64,000 nucleotides of DNA, taken from Flavobacteriaceae bacterium. Its GTDB lineage: Bacteria > Bacteroidota > Bacteroidia > Flavobacteriales > Flavobacteriaceae. The notes under the pieces are model-generated. The model was not told where the DNA came from, did no database searches, and saw only the letters and a list, made by a program, of their open reading frames with translations. Both the position numbers and the translations under genes were made by a program. The stretch spans positions 1-64,000 of the forward strand of contig JAGYJA010000006.1 in the NCBI GenBank assembly GCA_018402385.1, read 5' to 3'. Positions 1 to 7,096 of this stretch are shown here, piece after piece. The first letter of the stretch is position 1. Every line of letters starts with the position of its first letter.

Positions 1-41
1 GTTATTGTTGATATATTGCATTTGTACACCATGACCCTAAA

Positions 42-1160
42 CTAATTTTTATCTAAAGTAGCACTTTCCATAATAACATCCAAAGGACTCTTCAACGTTT
101 TACTGTTTATACTCAAAACCCGTGTGTAAACCTCTGTCGTTTTAGTGCTGCTGTGACCCAAAGCCGTCTGTATATACCTGATGTTCACCCCTCGCTGCAT
201 CAAATGCGTAGCAAAACTATGACGCAAAGTATGCGGCGTGCTCCAGGGGTTAGACCCCGTTTCCTTTACAGCCTTCCGGTAAATCTGCTGAATGCTCGTA
301 GCAGAATACTGCCCGCCGTCCTGACCCTCAAACAACCAGTAAGAAGGCTTGTGAGCCTTGTAATACTTTCGCAATAAATCAAGCAACAACGGACTCAAAA
401 CCGTGTGCCGGTCCTTTTTCCCCTTAGAATCCTTAACAAATAAAAAACCGTCATCAGAACGCACATCCTTAACCCGCAACCTGATCACCTCACCAATGCG
501 CAAACCCGCACTGTAAATAGTGTGCAAAATAGCCTTGTGCTTGATATTTGAAGGCGCATTGATGATCGCAAGCACCTCCTCCTCACTCAGCGTGTTGGGC
601 AAATCCCTGCTGCGCTTAGGGCGCGTAATCGTGTAATACTCACGAGGCTGCCCCAGCGTGTGCTCATAATAACTCTTAATGGCATTAATCATCATATTTT
701 GCTTCTGCTCACTTATTTTGTACTTCTGTACCAACTCAAAAATAAAACCCTCAATCTGCTCCTTAGTTAAGGCAGTGAAATCACTGTTTTTAAAATAAAC
801 AAGAAACTGCGCCAGGTTTGACTGATAGGTCCTAATGGTAGAATCACTGTAACTCTTCAACTTCATTTTTTGATAATGCCTGTCCAGCTCCAGCTGAATG
901 GCCTCCGGTATAACAATTTCAGGCATTTCTGGCGGACTGTGTTCATTCACTTCCTTCAGCTTTTTGCCAAACAAAGTCTTCACTTGCTCCTTGTGAGCGG
1001 CCGTGTTGGGCAAACTCCACAAACGCTGTGAGGGATGATAAAACGAGCCATTCAACTGCTTAAAAGCAGCCCGCTCCTCCTTCATTAAAAAAGGAATTTG
1101 AAACTTGATGCGCCCCGCATTCTTTCGGGGTAAATACATCAAAATAGAAGCATTTTCCAT
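42..1160 (-). CDS. Tyrosine recombinase / site-specific integrase (XerCD- and IntI-related)
   Basis: A 372-residue tyrosine recombinase that should cut and rejoin DNA at short core sites. An N-terminal ~90-residue domain precedes a SAM-like core-binding domain (about 90-180) and the catalytic domain. The catalytic set is visible: R221 (SAGLRIGEV), K near 246, H310 and R313 (HTLRHSFATHL), H336 (LGHSS) and nucleophile Y345. The C-terminal stretch TRVLSINSKTLKSPLD resembles the end of integron integrases. The extra insertion characteristic of true IntI is not seen between patch III and box II, so it is IntI-related rather than canonical IntI. It is divergent from the ParDE cassette at 1361-1904, as in integrons. 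Start is ATG at 1160. The alternative is a generic XerC/D-like integrase of a lost element. Confidence 0.93.
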   Translation of the reverse strand: MENASILMYLPRKNAGRIKFQIPFLMKEERAAFKQLNGSFYHPSQRLWSLPNTAAHKEQVKTLFGKKLKEVNEHSPPEMPEIVIPEAIQLELDRHYQKMKLKSYSDSTIRTYQSNLAQFLVYFKNSDFTALTKEQIEGFIFELVQKYKISEQKQNMMINAIKSYYEHTLGQPREYYTITRPKRSRDLPNTLSEEEVLAIINAPSNIKHKAILHTIYSAGLRIGEVIRLRVKDVRSDDGFLFVKDSKGKKDRHTVLSPLLLDLLRKYYKAHKPSYWLFEGQDGGQYSATSIQQIYRKAVKETGSNPWSTPHTLRHSFATHLMQRGVNIRYIQTALGHSSTKTTEVYTRVLSINSKTLKSPLDVIMESATLDKN

Positions 1161-1220
1161 ACTTAAATAAGTGCTTAACGAAACATTATAATCAAAACTA
1201 ATAAAAAAAAGTCCACTAGT

Positions 1221-1301
1221 CGGTTACAAACATTTACAAACGACAATAAACGCTTATAACCGTTTCCAACGAATAGCTTATATTTGCCAGTTGTGTGCAA
1301 C
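1221..1301. other. Putative recombination (attI-like) region upstream of the recombinase
   Basis: The spacer between the divergent recombinase and toxin-antitoxin genes contains an inverted repeat CGGTTA (1221-1226) / TAACCG (1257-1262). It encloses two ACAAAC motifs and one ATAAAC. It is followed by GTTGTGTGC at 1290-1298, whose exact reverse complement GCACACAAC recurs at 1911-1919 after the toxin gene. The position matches that of attI plus the first cassette core site in integrons. This is inferred from layout; no binding data are available. Confidence 0.4.
1279..1286 (+). promoter_or_regulatory. Promoter -7 box (TATATTTG), possible cassette promoter
   Basis: TATATTTG matches the Bacteroidota -7 consensus TAnnTTTG and lies 3 bases before the GTTGTGTGC core-like sequence, pointing into the toxin-antitoxin genes. 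No clear -33 TTG is seen at the expected spacing. By position it resembles a Pc promoter of an integron. Confidence 0.35.
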
Positions 1302-1321
1302 TTGAGGAAAATTTTGTAAAC

Positions 1322-1343
1322 ATACCAATATTTGGTATATTTG
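1322..1343 (+). promoter_or_regulatory. parDE promoter and overlapping operator
   Basis: A perfect 7-bp inverted repeat ATACCAA-TAT-TTGGTAT (1322-1338) overlaps a Bacteroidota -7 box TATATTTG (1336-1343). A TTG at 1314-1316 gives a -33 element 19 bp upstream. Repressor binding to this palindrome would block the promoter. This fits autoregulation by the ParD antitoxin, as is usual for type II toxin-antitoxin operons. Confidence 0.6.
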
Positions 1344-1360
1344 AAAAAAATAGTATTCAA

Positions 1361-1612
1361 ATGAACAAAAACACATCAATATCACTAGGAAATTATTTTG
1401 ACCAATTCGTTCAAAGCCGAATAAGTGAAGGAAGGTTTAAAAACGTTAGTGAAGTCATTCGTGCTGGATTGAGACTTTTAGAGGAAGAAGAAAGTAAAGT
1501 AATTGCTTTGAAAACCGCAATACAAGAAGGAATTGACAGCGGAATAGCCCACGACTTTGACCCAAAAAAACATCTTGAATCCATAAAAGCGAAAAAACAC
1601 TCGAATGACTGA
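1361..1612 (+). CDS. parD: ParD-like antitoxin
   Basis: An 83-residue ribbon-helix-helix antitoxin of the ParD/CC2985 type, expected to neutralise the ParE toxin encoded next to it and to repress its own operon. The N-terminal strand (NTSISLG) is followed by FDQFVQSRISEGRF and SEVIRAGLRLLEEEE, the typical ParD helix pattern. The C-terminus is charged and probably wraps the toxin. I chose ATG 1361 rather than an upstream in-frame TTG at 1295, because the longer form would start upstream of the operator and promoter (1322-1343). It overlaps parE by 8 bases, indicating translational coupling. Confidence 0.88.
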   Translation: MNKNTSISLGNYFDQFVQSRISEGRFKNVSEVIRAGLRLLEEEESKVIALKTAIQEGIDSGIAHDFDPKKHLESIKAKKHSND

Positions 1613-1904
1613 ATATAAGTTAACGAACAAAGCTGTTGAGGATTTATCGAAAATTTGGGATTACACCTTTGAAGCTTGGTCTGAACAACAAGCGGACAAA
1701 TATTACGATGGACTAATTTCCAATTGTCAAGAAATTGCTGAAAATCCGGAATTAGGAAAAAACTATGATGAAATTTCAGAAAAACTTCTCGGGATGAAAG
1801 CAAATCGACATATAATTTTCTACAGAACGCTGAATGAAAATTATGTTGAGATTACGAGAATATTACACGAAAGAATGGACTTAAAAAAAAGAATAGCGGA
1901 ATAA
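1605..1904 (+). CDS. parE: ParE/RelE-superfamily toxin
   Basis: A 99-residue toxin of the ParE branch of the RelE/ParE superfamily; characterised ParE proteins poison DNA gyrase. Family features visible are the N-terminal YKLTNKAVEDLSKIWDYT helix pair, GLISNCQEIAENPELGK, a central MKANRHIIFYR strand and the terminal EITRILHERMDLKKRI. Length is normal for the family. It overlaps the antitoxin by 8 bases and is followed 6 bases after its stop by the palindromic element beginning at 1911, so gene pair plus element look like one cassette. RelE-type RNase activity cannot be excluded from sequence alone. Confidence 0.88.
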   Translation: MTEYKLTNKAVEDLSKIWDYTFEAWSEQQADKYYDGLISNCQEIAENPELGKNYDEISEKLLGMKANRHIIFYRTLNENYVEITRILHERMDLKKRIAE

Positions 1905-1910
1905 AAAACT

Positions 1911-2110
1911 GCACACAACAAGCCGTGTATAAAAAAATGCTAGTTTTAGCTAATACAAAGTTGGTTGCTTGTTTGCCGGCTTCCGATTTAGCTCATGCCA
2001 GTTCGGGCTCCTTCTCCCTGGTAAAACTTCGAAAGGGAAGCTCGTATCCTTAGGAATCCCAAAGCTTTGGAACTCGACCACAAGCACGCAATTTTTCATA
2101 CACAAACACA
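1911..2110. repeat. Imperfect palindromic attC-like element
   Basis: The element starts with GCACACAAC (1911-1919), the reverse complement of the core-like sequence before parD. CGTGTATAAAAA (from 1924) pairs with TTTTTCATACAC (2092-2103), and TGCTTGT (1966-1972) pairs with ACAAGCA (2080-2086). The whole can fold into a long hairpin with an unpaired centre. The expected closing core (GTTGTGTGC) after 2103 is degenerate (AAACACAGTAA). No ORF is present. Folding as single strand, as attC sites do, is inferred. Confidence 0.5.
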
Positions 2111-2125
2111 GTAAAAAGACACTAG

Positions 2126-2479
2126 GTGAGACAAACTTGTAAAATATGCAATAAAAAATTGCTCGGAAGAAGCGATAAAATATTCTGTTCTGTCACCTGT
2201 AAAAATTACTACCATACCAACCTGAGAAAAGCCTCAAGCAGCGCCGCAGAACAAATCAATGAATACCTAAAACGCAACCACGGCATCCTCCTGGAGTTCA
2301 TCGGAAAAAACAAAACACAAATCAAAATAAAACGCACTCAAATCGAACAAAAAAAATTCCGGTTCAAATACCACACCCACTTTCATATCAACAGCAAAGG
2401 AAAAATGTTCTACTACGTCTATGACATCGCCTGGATGGAATTTTCAGATGATGAAATACTCATCATAAAAAGAAAATAA
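2126..2479 (+). CDS. Small zinc-ribbon protein of unknown function
   Basis: A 117-residue protein with an N-terminal zinc-binding cluster C-x2-C (CKIC, residues 5-8) and C-x3-C (CSVTC, about 21-25). A basic helix and a C-terminal half rich in aromatic and charged residues follow. I do not recognise a named family beyond a zinc-ribbon fold. The only plausible start is GTG at 2126, because the next in-frame ATG lies far into the protein and would lose the cysteines. It follows the attC-like element on the cassette-side strand and may be a second cassette gene whose upstream core has decayed. DNA or RNA binding is possible but unproven. Confidence 0.65.
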   Translation: MRQTCKICNKKLLGRSDKIFCSVTCKNYYHTNLRKASSSAAEQINEYLKRNHGILLEFIGKNKTQIKIKRTQIEQKKFRFKYHTHFHINSKGKMFYYVYDIAWMEFSDDEILIIKRK

Positions 2480-2553
2480 ATTTCTAAAATAAGAGCAGAA
2501 AGCATAGTATTGGCTATAAAAAAGAAATAGAGCCACTACTAAAAAAATAGTAA

Positions 2554-2667
2554 ATGAAAAGGGATATTTTACAAGAAAAAATCAGTAAAATAAAAATCGA
2601 AATACCAAGGATCTATAACAAACAAAAAAATCAAAAATACAGCTCGCAAGTGAACCCCTACTTCTGA
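2554..2667 (+). CDS. Possible very small ORF, 37 residues
   Basis: An ATG-initiated ORF with stop TGA at 2665, encoding a lysine/isoleucine-rich peptide beginning MKRDILQEKI. It is the only ORF in the 194-base gap between the zinc-ribbon gene and the convergent PLP enzyme. No family is recognised, and its composition is what AT-rich DNA yields by chance. The rest of the gap shows nothing. Confidence 0.2.
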   Translation: MKRDILQEKISKIKIEIPRIYNKQKNQKYSSQVNPYF

Positions 2668-2673
2668 TGAAAA

Positions 2674-4534
2674 TCAAATAGTTTCAACAAAATCCAAAAA
2701 AACTTTCTTATGAAGTGCCAGATCCATATCAGGAGATAGGGAAACACGGGCAATATAATCCTTGTCAACCTCTTTGGTCGTTCCCTGAGTAGAGGTTGCA
2801 GGGATGGTCCAGTAACATCCTTTTAACTGCCCATAACTCACACAATACTTACTCTCATTGGGGATTTCATTAATCATCATATCAATCAGTTTAAGATTTA
2901 AAGCGCGTTTATAAGATTCCCTTTCTTCCGGGGTATTTCCTTTAGTGGGAAGGTCCAGGGAAAACACAGAAGGAGTAAACCCTTCCCGGGCCAAGGCTTC
3001 TGAAACAAAATTAATTTTCGCCTCCGGTAAAGCCTCCTTGATAAAATTTACAAACGCACGAGTATTCTTATAAGCATCCTGAATTCGTTGATTCATAGAC
3101 GGCAATTGTTCAGCCAATAGTTGAACTTGAAGACCGGTAGCCTCATTATCGCAAAGTTTGAGGTGCTTTTCGATGGGTTCTAACAAAGCTTCAGCAGGAG
3201 CATTGGCCACACAATAACCGGCTGTGCATTTCCCACCACTGGGAAACTTGGAGCCACTCACATAGGAAAGAGACCTTACCCCGGCAAGCAGACCGCTATC
3301 AGCTAAAAATGGCACATTCGGACAAAATGTTTGGTCCAAAATAAAAACCGGATCAATTGCAATAGCACCGCTTGCTGTGTGGCGCACCATATTTAAAACA
3401 GCTCTTAATTTCTTTAGGTCCGGAACTTCAACTCTGGGATTTGTTGGGATTTCAGCAATAATGTAAGGGACCGCATCCTCACTGGCAACCTTGTCCAAAA
3501 TAATAGCAATACTTTGAACCATGTCGTGGTCACCATCAACGGGCAAATCCAACACCTCAACATTTGGAACACAAGCTGCCACACGCCGTGCCTGATCATT
3601 GGTGCCGCCATAACAATTGGGGGGAACAATAAACTTGATGGCCTTTCCTGTATGTTTTTCCAGCGCATCATCAATGAGCCCCATCATAATCGCATATTGC
3701 ACAGAAAGTCCACTGGAGCCTAGCAGCGCCTTTGAAGAGGTATGAGTAATCTTTTTTATGGAGCTTACAACGCTTGCTTTGTTGGTCGCATCAATGCTTT
3801 TATCAATATCAGAAGAAGTTTTTCCTAAGAGCTGTTGCAAAGCAGTAAAACAATCGGCAGGTGTCATTGCGATGGTTTCCCTTCTGCGCACATGTTGTAT
3901 TTCGGAAATGTACCCTTCATTTTTTTCGCCATTGACAAATAAAATACTGCCCAGTTGCGGATGAACATTGATAAAAAAGTCAATGGTGGGAGTGAGGCTT
4001 GCTTGACCAATTTCATCGTGTTGTGAAAAGAAAACGATACTACCGTTTTCACGAAAACTAGCAGGTACCGAAATCGCTTCTGCACGCTCCACCTGCTTCA
4101 TTTCAAAATCATAACTGTAAACACGCCTTAAAGCTTCAGCATCAAAAAATGCAGGCAATTCACCGGTATAATAGATTTGGGTGTGCTTCTTTTCAAATAA
4201 ATTTTTTCTCAGTATCGACTAAAACCGGAGCCGTCATGGATGAAAAACTGATGACATTTCCGGGCTTTAAACCATGCAATTTGGCAAGTGTCCATTCCAG
4301 TATGGAAGACAAAGGATGGCCCAATCGTATGTAATCATAAGCCGTAGGCAACTCACCAAGTGCTGAAGTATCAGAAGTATGGGCCGCATATAACTTTTCA
4401 AAATGCTCTAAAAACTCAGTTTTGGCCAAAGCCTCATTATAAATATCCAACCGATGCGTAGTCAACCGCAACCAATCAGAAGGCATACACTCCAAAACAT
4501 CTTCAATATAACTTAGCACTTTATTGTCTTTCAT
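2674..4534 (-). CDS. Cys/Met-metabolism PLP-dependent enzyme (cystathionine gamma-synthase-like), frameshifted
   Basis: Together the two reading frames (start 4534; switch in a run of six T at 4202-4207) encode about 620 residues. The protein has an N-terminal extension of roughly 150-200 residues and a fold-type I PLP domain of the Cys/Met metabolism family. SGSKFPSGGK contains the likely Schiff-base lysine. Known members carry out gamma/beta replacement or elimination on homoserine esters or cystathionine; the exact substrate is not clear. Removing one base from the homopolymer joins TEK-NLFEKKHTQIYYTGE smoothly, so this is probably an extra base in the consensus rather than true decay. The gene stands alone, convergent with the left-end locus. 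Confidence 0.8.
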
Positions 4535-4585
4535 AATTTCTATAATAAATTAAGCGAATACTATATTTTTTTATTCACTTAAACT

Positions 4586-4713
4586 CAATTCCTCAATTCC
4601 TCAATTCCTCAATTCCTCAATTCCTCAATTCCTCAATTCCACAATAACCCAATTCCTCAATAACTCAATTCCTCAATAACTCAATTCCTCAATAACTCAA
4701 TTCCTCAATACCT
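4586..4713. repeat. 8-bp tandem repeat (16 units), VNTR-like
   Basis: Sixteen contiguous 8-bp units. Units 1-6 are CAATTCCT, then CAATTCCA and CAATAACC, then alternating CAATTCCT/CAATAACT, ending CAATACCT. The array abuts and overlaps by two bases the uvrB stop codon (4712-4714). The unit is not a multiple of three and is non-coding, lying between uvrB and the PLP enzyme gene. Copy number is likely variable by slippage. Confidence 0.9.
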
Positions 4714-6715
4714 ACCCAACCCCCTCCAACTGCTTCTGCAACAGCTTGATCTGATCCCGCAGTTTCGCCGCCTGAATAAAATCCAGCTCCTTAGAAGCTG
4801 CTTCCATCGCCTTGCGGGTATCGCGTATTTTTTTCTCCAGCTCCGGACGGGTTGCATAATTGTTCTTCGCCTCCTCAGCCGCATGCACAAGCATTTCCTC
4901 AAGCGAATAGGCCTTCACTTTAGGTTTGGTCAAGGCATTTTCCAGACTTTTCTTAATTTGGGTAGGCGTGATATTATTGGCAACATTATAAGCCGTTTGT
5001 TTTTCCCTTTTATAGTTGGTGCTGTCTATGGTGGCTTGCATGCTTCGGGTAATTTTGTCGGCATACATGATGGCTTTTCCGTTTAAATTTCTGGCAGCCC
5101 TTCCCACAGTCTGGGTTAAGGAACGCTCACTTCTCAAAAAGCCTTCTTTGTCAGCATCCAGAATGGCAACAAGAGAAACTTCCGGTAAGTCAAGTCCTTC
5201 ACGAAGTAAATTGACACCAATAAGCACATCAAACAAGCCCAAACGCAAATCCTGCATAATCTCCACCCGCTCCAGTGTATCCACATCACTGTGAATATAA
5301 CGGCAACGCACATTGATTCTGGTAAGGTATTTTGTAAGTTCTTCAGCCATACGTTTGGTTAAAGTAGTAACAAGCACACGCTCATCTTTCTCGACCCGCA
5401 ACTGGATTTCTTCAATCAAATCATCAATCTGATTCAAACTGGGACGCACCTCAATGGGCGGGTCCAGCAATCCCGTGGGGCGAATGATTTGTTCAATATA
5501 AAAACCACCACACTTTTCCAGTTCATAATCGGCCGGGGTGGCACTCACATAAATCACCTGGTTTTGCAATGCCTCAAACTCCTCAAACTTCAACGGCCGG
5601 TTATCCATCGCCGCCGGAAGCCGAAATCCAAACTCCACCAAATTCTCTTTGCGCGAGCGGTCACCGCCATACATAGCACTCACCTGTGGGATGGAAACGT
5701 GGCTCTCATCCACCAGCATCAAATAATCCTTGGGGAAATAATCCAACAAACAAAAGGGACGCGTGCCCGGCAAACGACCATCCAAATAACGGGAGTAATT
5801 TTCAATCCCGCTGCAATACCCCAGTTCGCGAATCATCTCCAAATCAAAATTGGTGCGCTCCTCAAGACGTTTCGCCTCCAGGTGTTTGCCTATTTCCTTA
5901 AAATAATCAACTTGTTTAACCAGGTCATCCTGAATTTCGCGAATCGCACCCTGCAACACATCGGGCGAAGTCACAAACATATTGGCAGGATAAATGGTGA
6001 GCTGCTCATAGTTTTCAATGACCTTATTTGTTTTGACATCAAAAGCCTCAATTTCCTCAATCTCATCCCCAAAAAAATGAATCCTGAAAGCATCATCTGC
6101 ATAACTGGGGAATACATCCACCGTGTCGCCCTTGATTCTGAAATTACCGTGAGAAAACTCCGCTTCTGTACGCGAATACAAACTTTGAACCAGGCGGTGT
6201 AGCAATTTGGTGCGTGAAATCACCATATCTTTTTCCAGCGTTATCACATTTTTTTGAAACTCCACAGGATTCCCAATACCATACAAACAAGAAACTGAAG
6301 CGACCACCAGCACATCCCGCCGTCCTGAAAGGAGGGAAGAAGTAGTACTCAATCGCAGCTTTTCAATCTCCTCATTGATGGACAGATCTTTTTCAATATA
6401 GGTTCCGCTGGAGGGGATGTAAGCTTCCGGCTGGTAATAATCATAATAAGACACAAAATATTCCACGGCATTGTTTGGAAAAAACTGCTTGAACTCGGCA
6501 TACAATTGAGCCGCCAGGGTTTTGTTATGCGCCAGTACAAGCGTGGGTTTTTGAACCTCCTGCACCACATTGGCAACTGTAAAGGTTTTTCCGCTTCCGG
6601 TCACACCCAGCAAGGTTTGATACCGCTCACCACTTTCAATTCCCTCCACAAGCGCTTTGATAGCGGCAGGCTGGTCACCCGTAGGTTTAAAATCTGATAT
6701 CAATTGAAATTTCAT
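4712..6715 (-). CDS. uvrB: Excinuclease ABC subunit B
   Basis: A 667-residue UvrB, the damage-verifying helicase-like subunit of nucleotide excision repair in the cytoplasm. Features in order are Walker A GVTGSGKTF (about residues 38-46), the DNA-inserting beta-hairpin region YYDYYQPEAYIP (about 91-102), the Walker B-like LMLVDESHVS (about 335), helicase motif VGRAARN (about 540) and a C-terminal UVR motif that binds UvrC. The length is the usual one for the family. The start is ATG at 6715 (MKFQLISDFKPTGDQP). Its 3' end merges with the 8-bp tandem repeat. Confidence 0.98.
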   Translation of the reverse strand: MKFQLISDFKPTGDQPAAIKALVEGIESGERYQTLLGVTGSGKTFTVANVVQEVQKPTLVLAHNKTLAAQLYAEFKQFFPNNAVEYFVSYYDYYQPEAYIPSSGTYIEKDLSINEEIEKLRLSTTSSLLSGRRDVLVVASVSCLYGIGNPVEFQKNVITLEKDMVISRTKLLHRLVQSLYSRTEAEFSHGNFRIKGDTVDVFPSYADDAFRIHFFGDEIEEIEAFDVKTNKVIENYEQLTIYPANMFVTSPDVLQGAIREIQDDLVKQVDYFKEIGKHLEAKRLEERTNFDLEMIRELGYCSGIENYSRYLDGRLPGTRPFCLLDYFPKDYLMLVDESHVSIPQVSAMYGGDRSRKENLVEFGFRLPAAMDNRPLKFEEFEALQNQVIYVSATPADYELEKCGGFYIEQIIRPTGLLDPPIEVRPSLNQIDDLIEEIQLRVEKDERVLVTTLTKRMAEELTKYLTRINVRCRYIHSDVDTLERVEIMQDLRLGLFDVLIGVNLLREGLDLPEVSLVAILDADKEGFLRSERSLTQTVGRAARNLNGKAIMYADKITRSMQATIDSTNYKREKQTAYNVANNITPTQIKKSLENALTKPKVKAYSLEEMLVHAAEEAKNNYATRPELEKKIRDTRKAMEAASKELDFIQAAKLRDQIKLLQKQLEGVG

Positions 6716-6730
6716 GCAGTTTGTATTTTA

Positions 6731-7080
6731 AGCTTTCGCCGAAAGGCGGAACCGTTTCTTAAGTTTAATATTTTTAATGTTCAATTCGACAGGTTTATAA
6801 ACGTTATAAACTAAGTCAAGTTGCCCTTATAGGGACTCATTTCAGTAGGGTTTATTTAAAATATCTTTGCAAATCAATGCCGAAGGCTATTTCGTGGCCT
6901 TTTTATATAAAATTATTAGTGCACGTGACCGCCGAAGGCTATTTCGTAGCATTTTTATATAAAATTATTAGTGCATCCGTGGCCTTTTTATATAAAAATA
7001 TTAGTGCATCCATGGCCTTTTTATTTACCCCTCATCCATCGTTTAACAGCATTTATAAAAGCTTTCGCAGAAAGGCCACT
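6731..7080. repeat. Intergenic repeat field with TTAGTGCA units
   Basis: The 381-base gap upstream of uvrB has no credible gene. It holds tandem, decaying units: GCCGAAGGCTATTTCGT occurs at about 6879 and 6931. ATTAGTGCA occurs at 6915, 6967 and 7000, each preceded by TTTTTATATAAAA-type sequence and mostly followed by CGTGGCC/CATGGCC. The outer ends carry AAGCTTTCGCCGAAAGGC-like hairpins (about 6730-6750 and 7060-7077). The ATTAGTGCA-CGTGGC core is the same dispersed repeat seen at 9591, 20862-21021 and 21549-21772. Confidence 0.75.
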
Positions 7081-7096
7081 CAAAAATACTAAAAAC

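Noticed and set aside
42-1160. Prophage or ICE integrase with an att site at a tRNA
   Set aside because: The nearest tRNA genes are at 15.9 kb, no phage or conjugation genes follow, and the neighbouring layout fits an integron-like cassette better.
5489-6202. 237-residue plus-strand ORF inside uvrB
   Set aside because: It is antisense to a strongly recognised uvrB and lacks any known domain.
6877-7092. 71-residue ORF in the repeat field upstream of uvrB
   Set aside because: Its repeats of the same peptide phrases come directly from the tandem DNA repeat, and composition is not protein-like.
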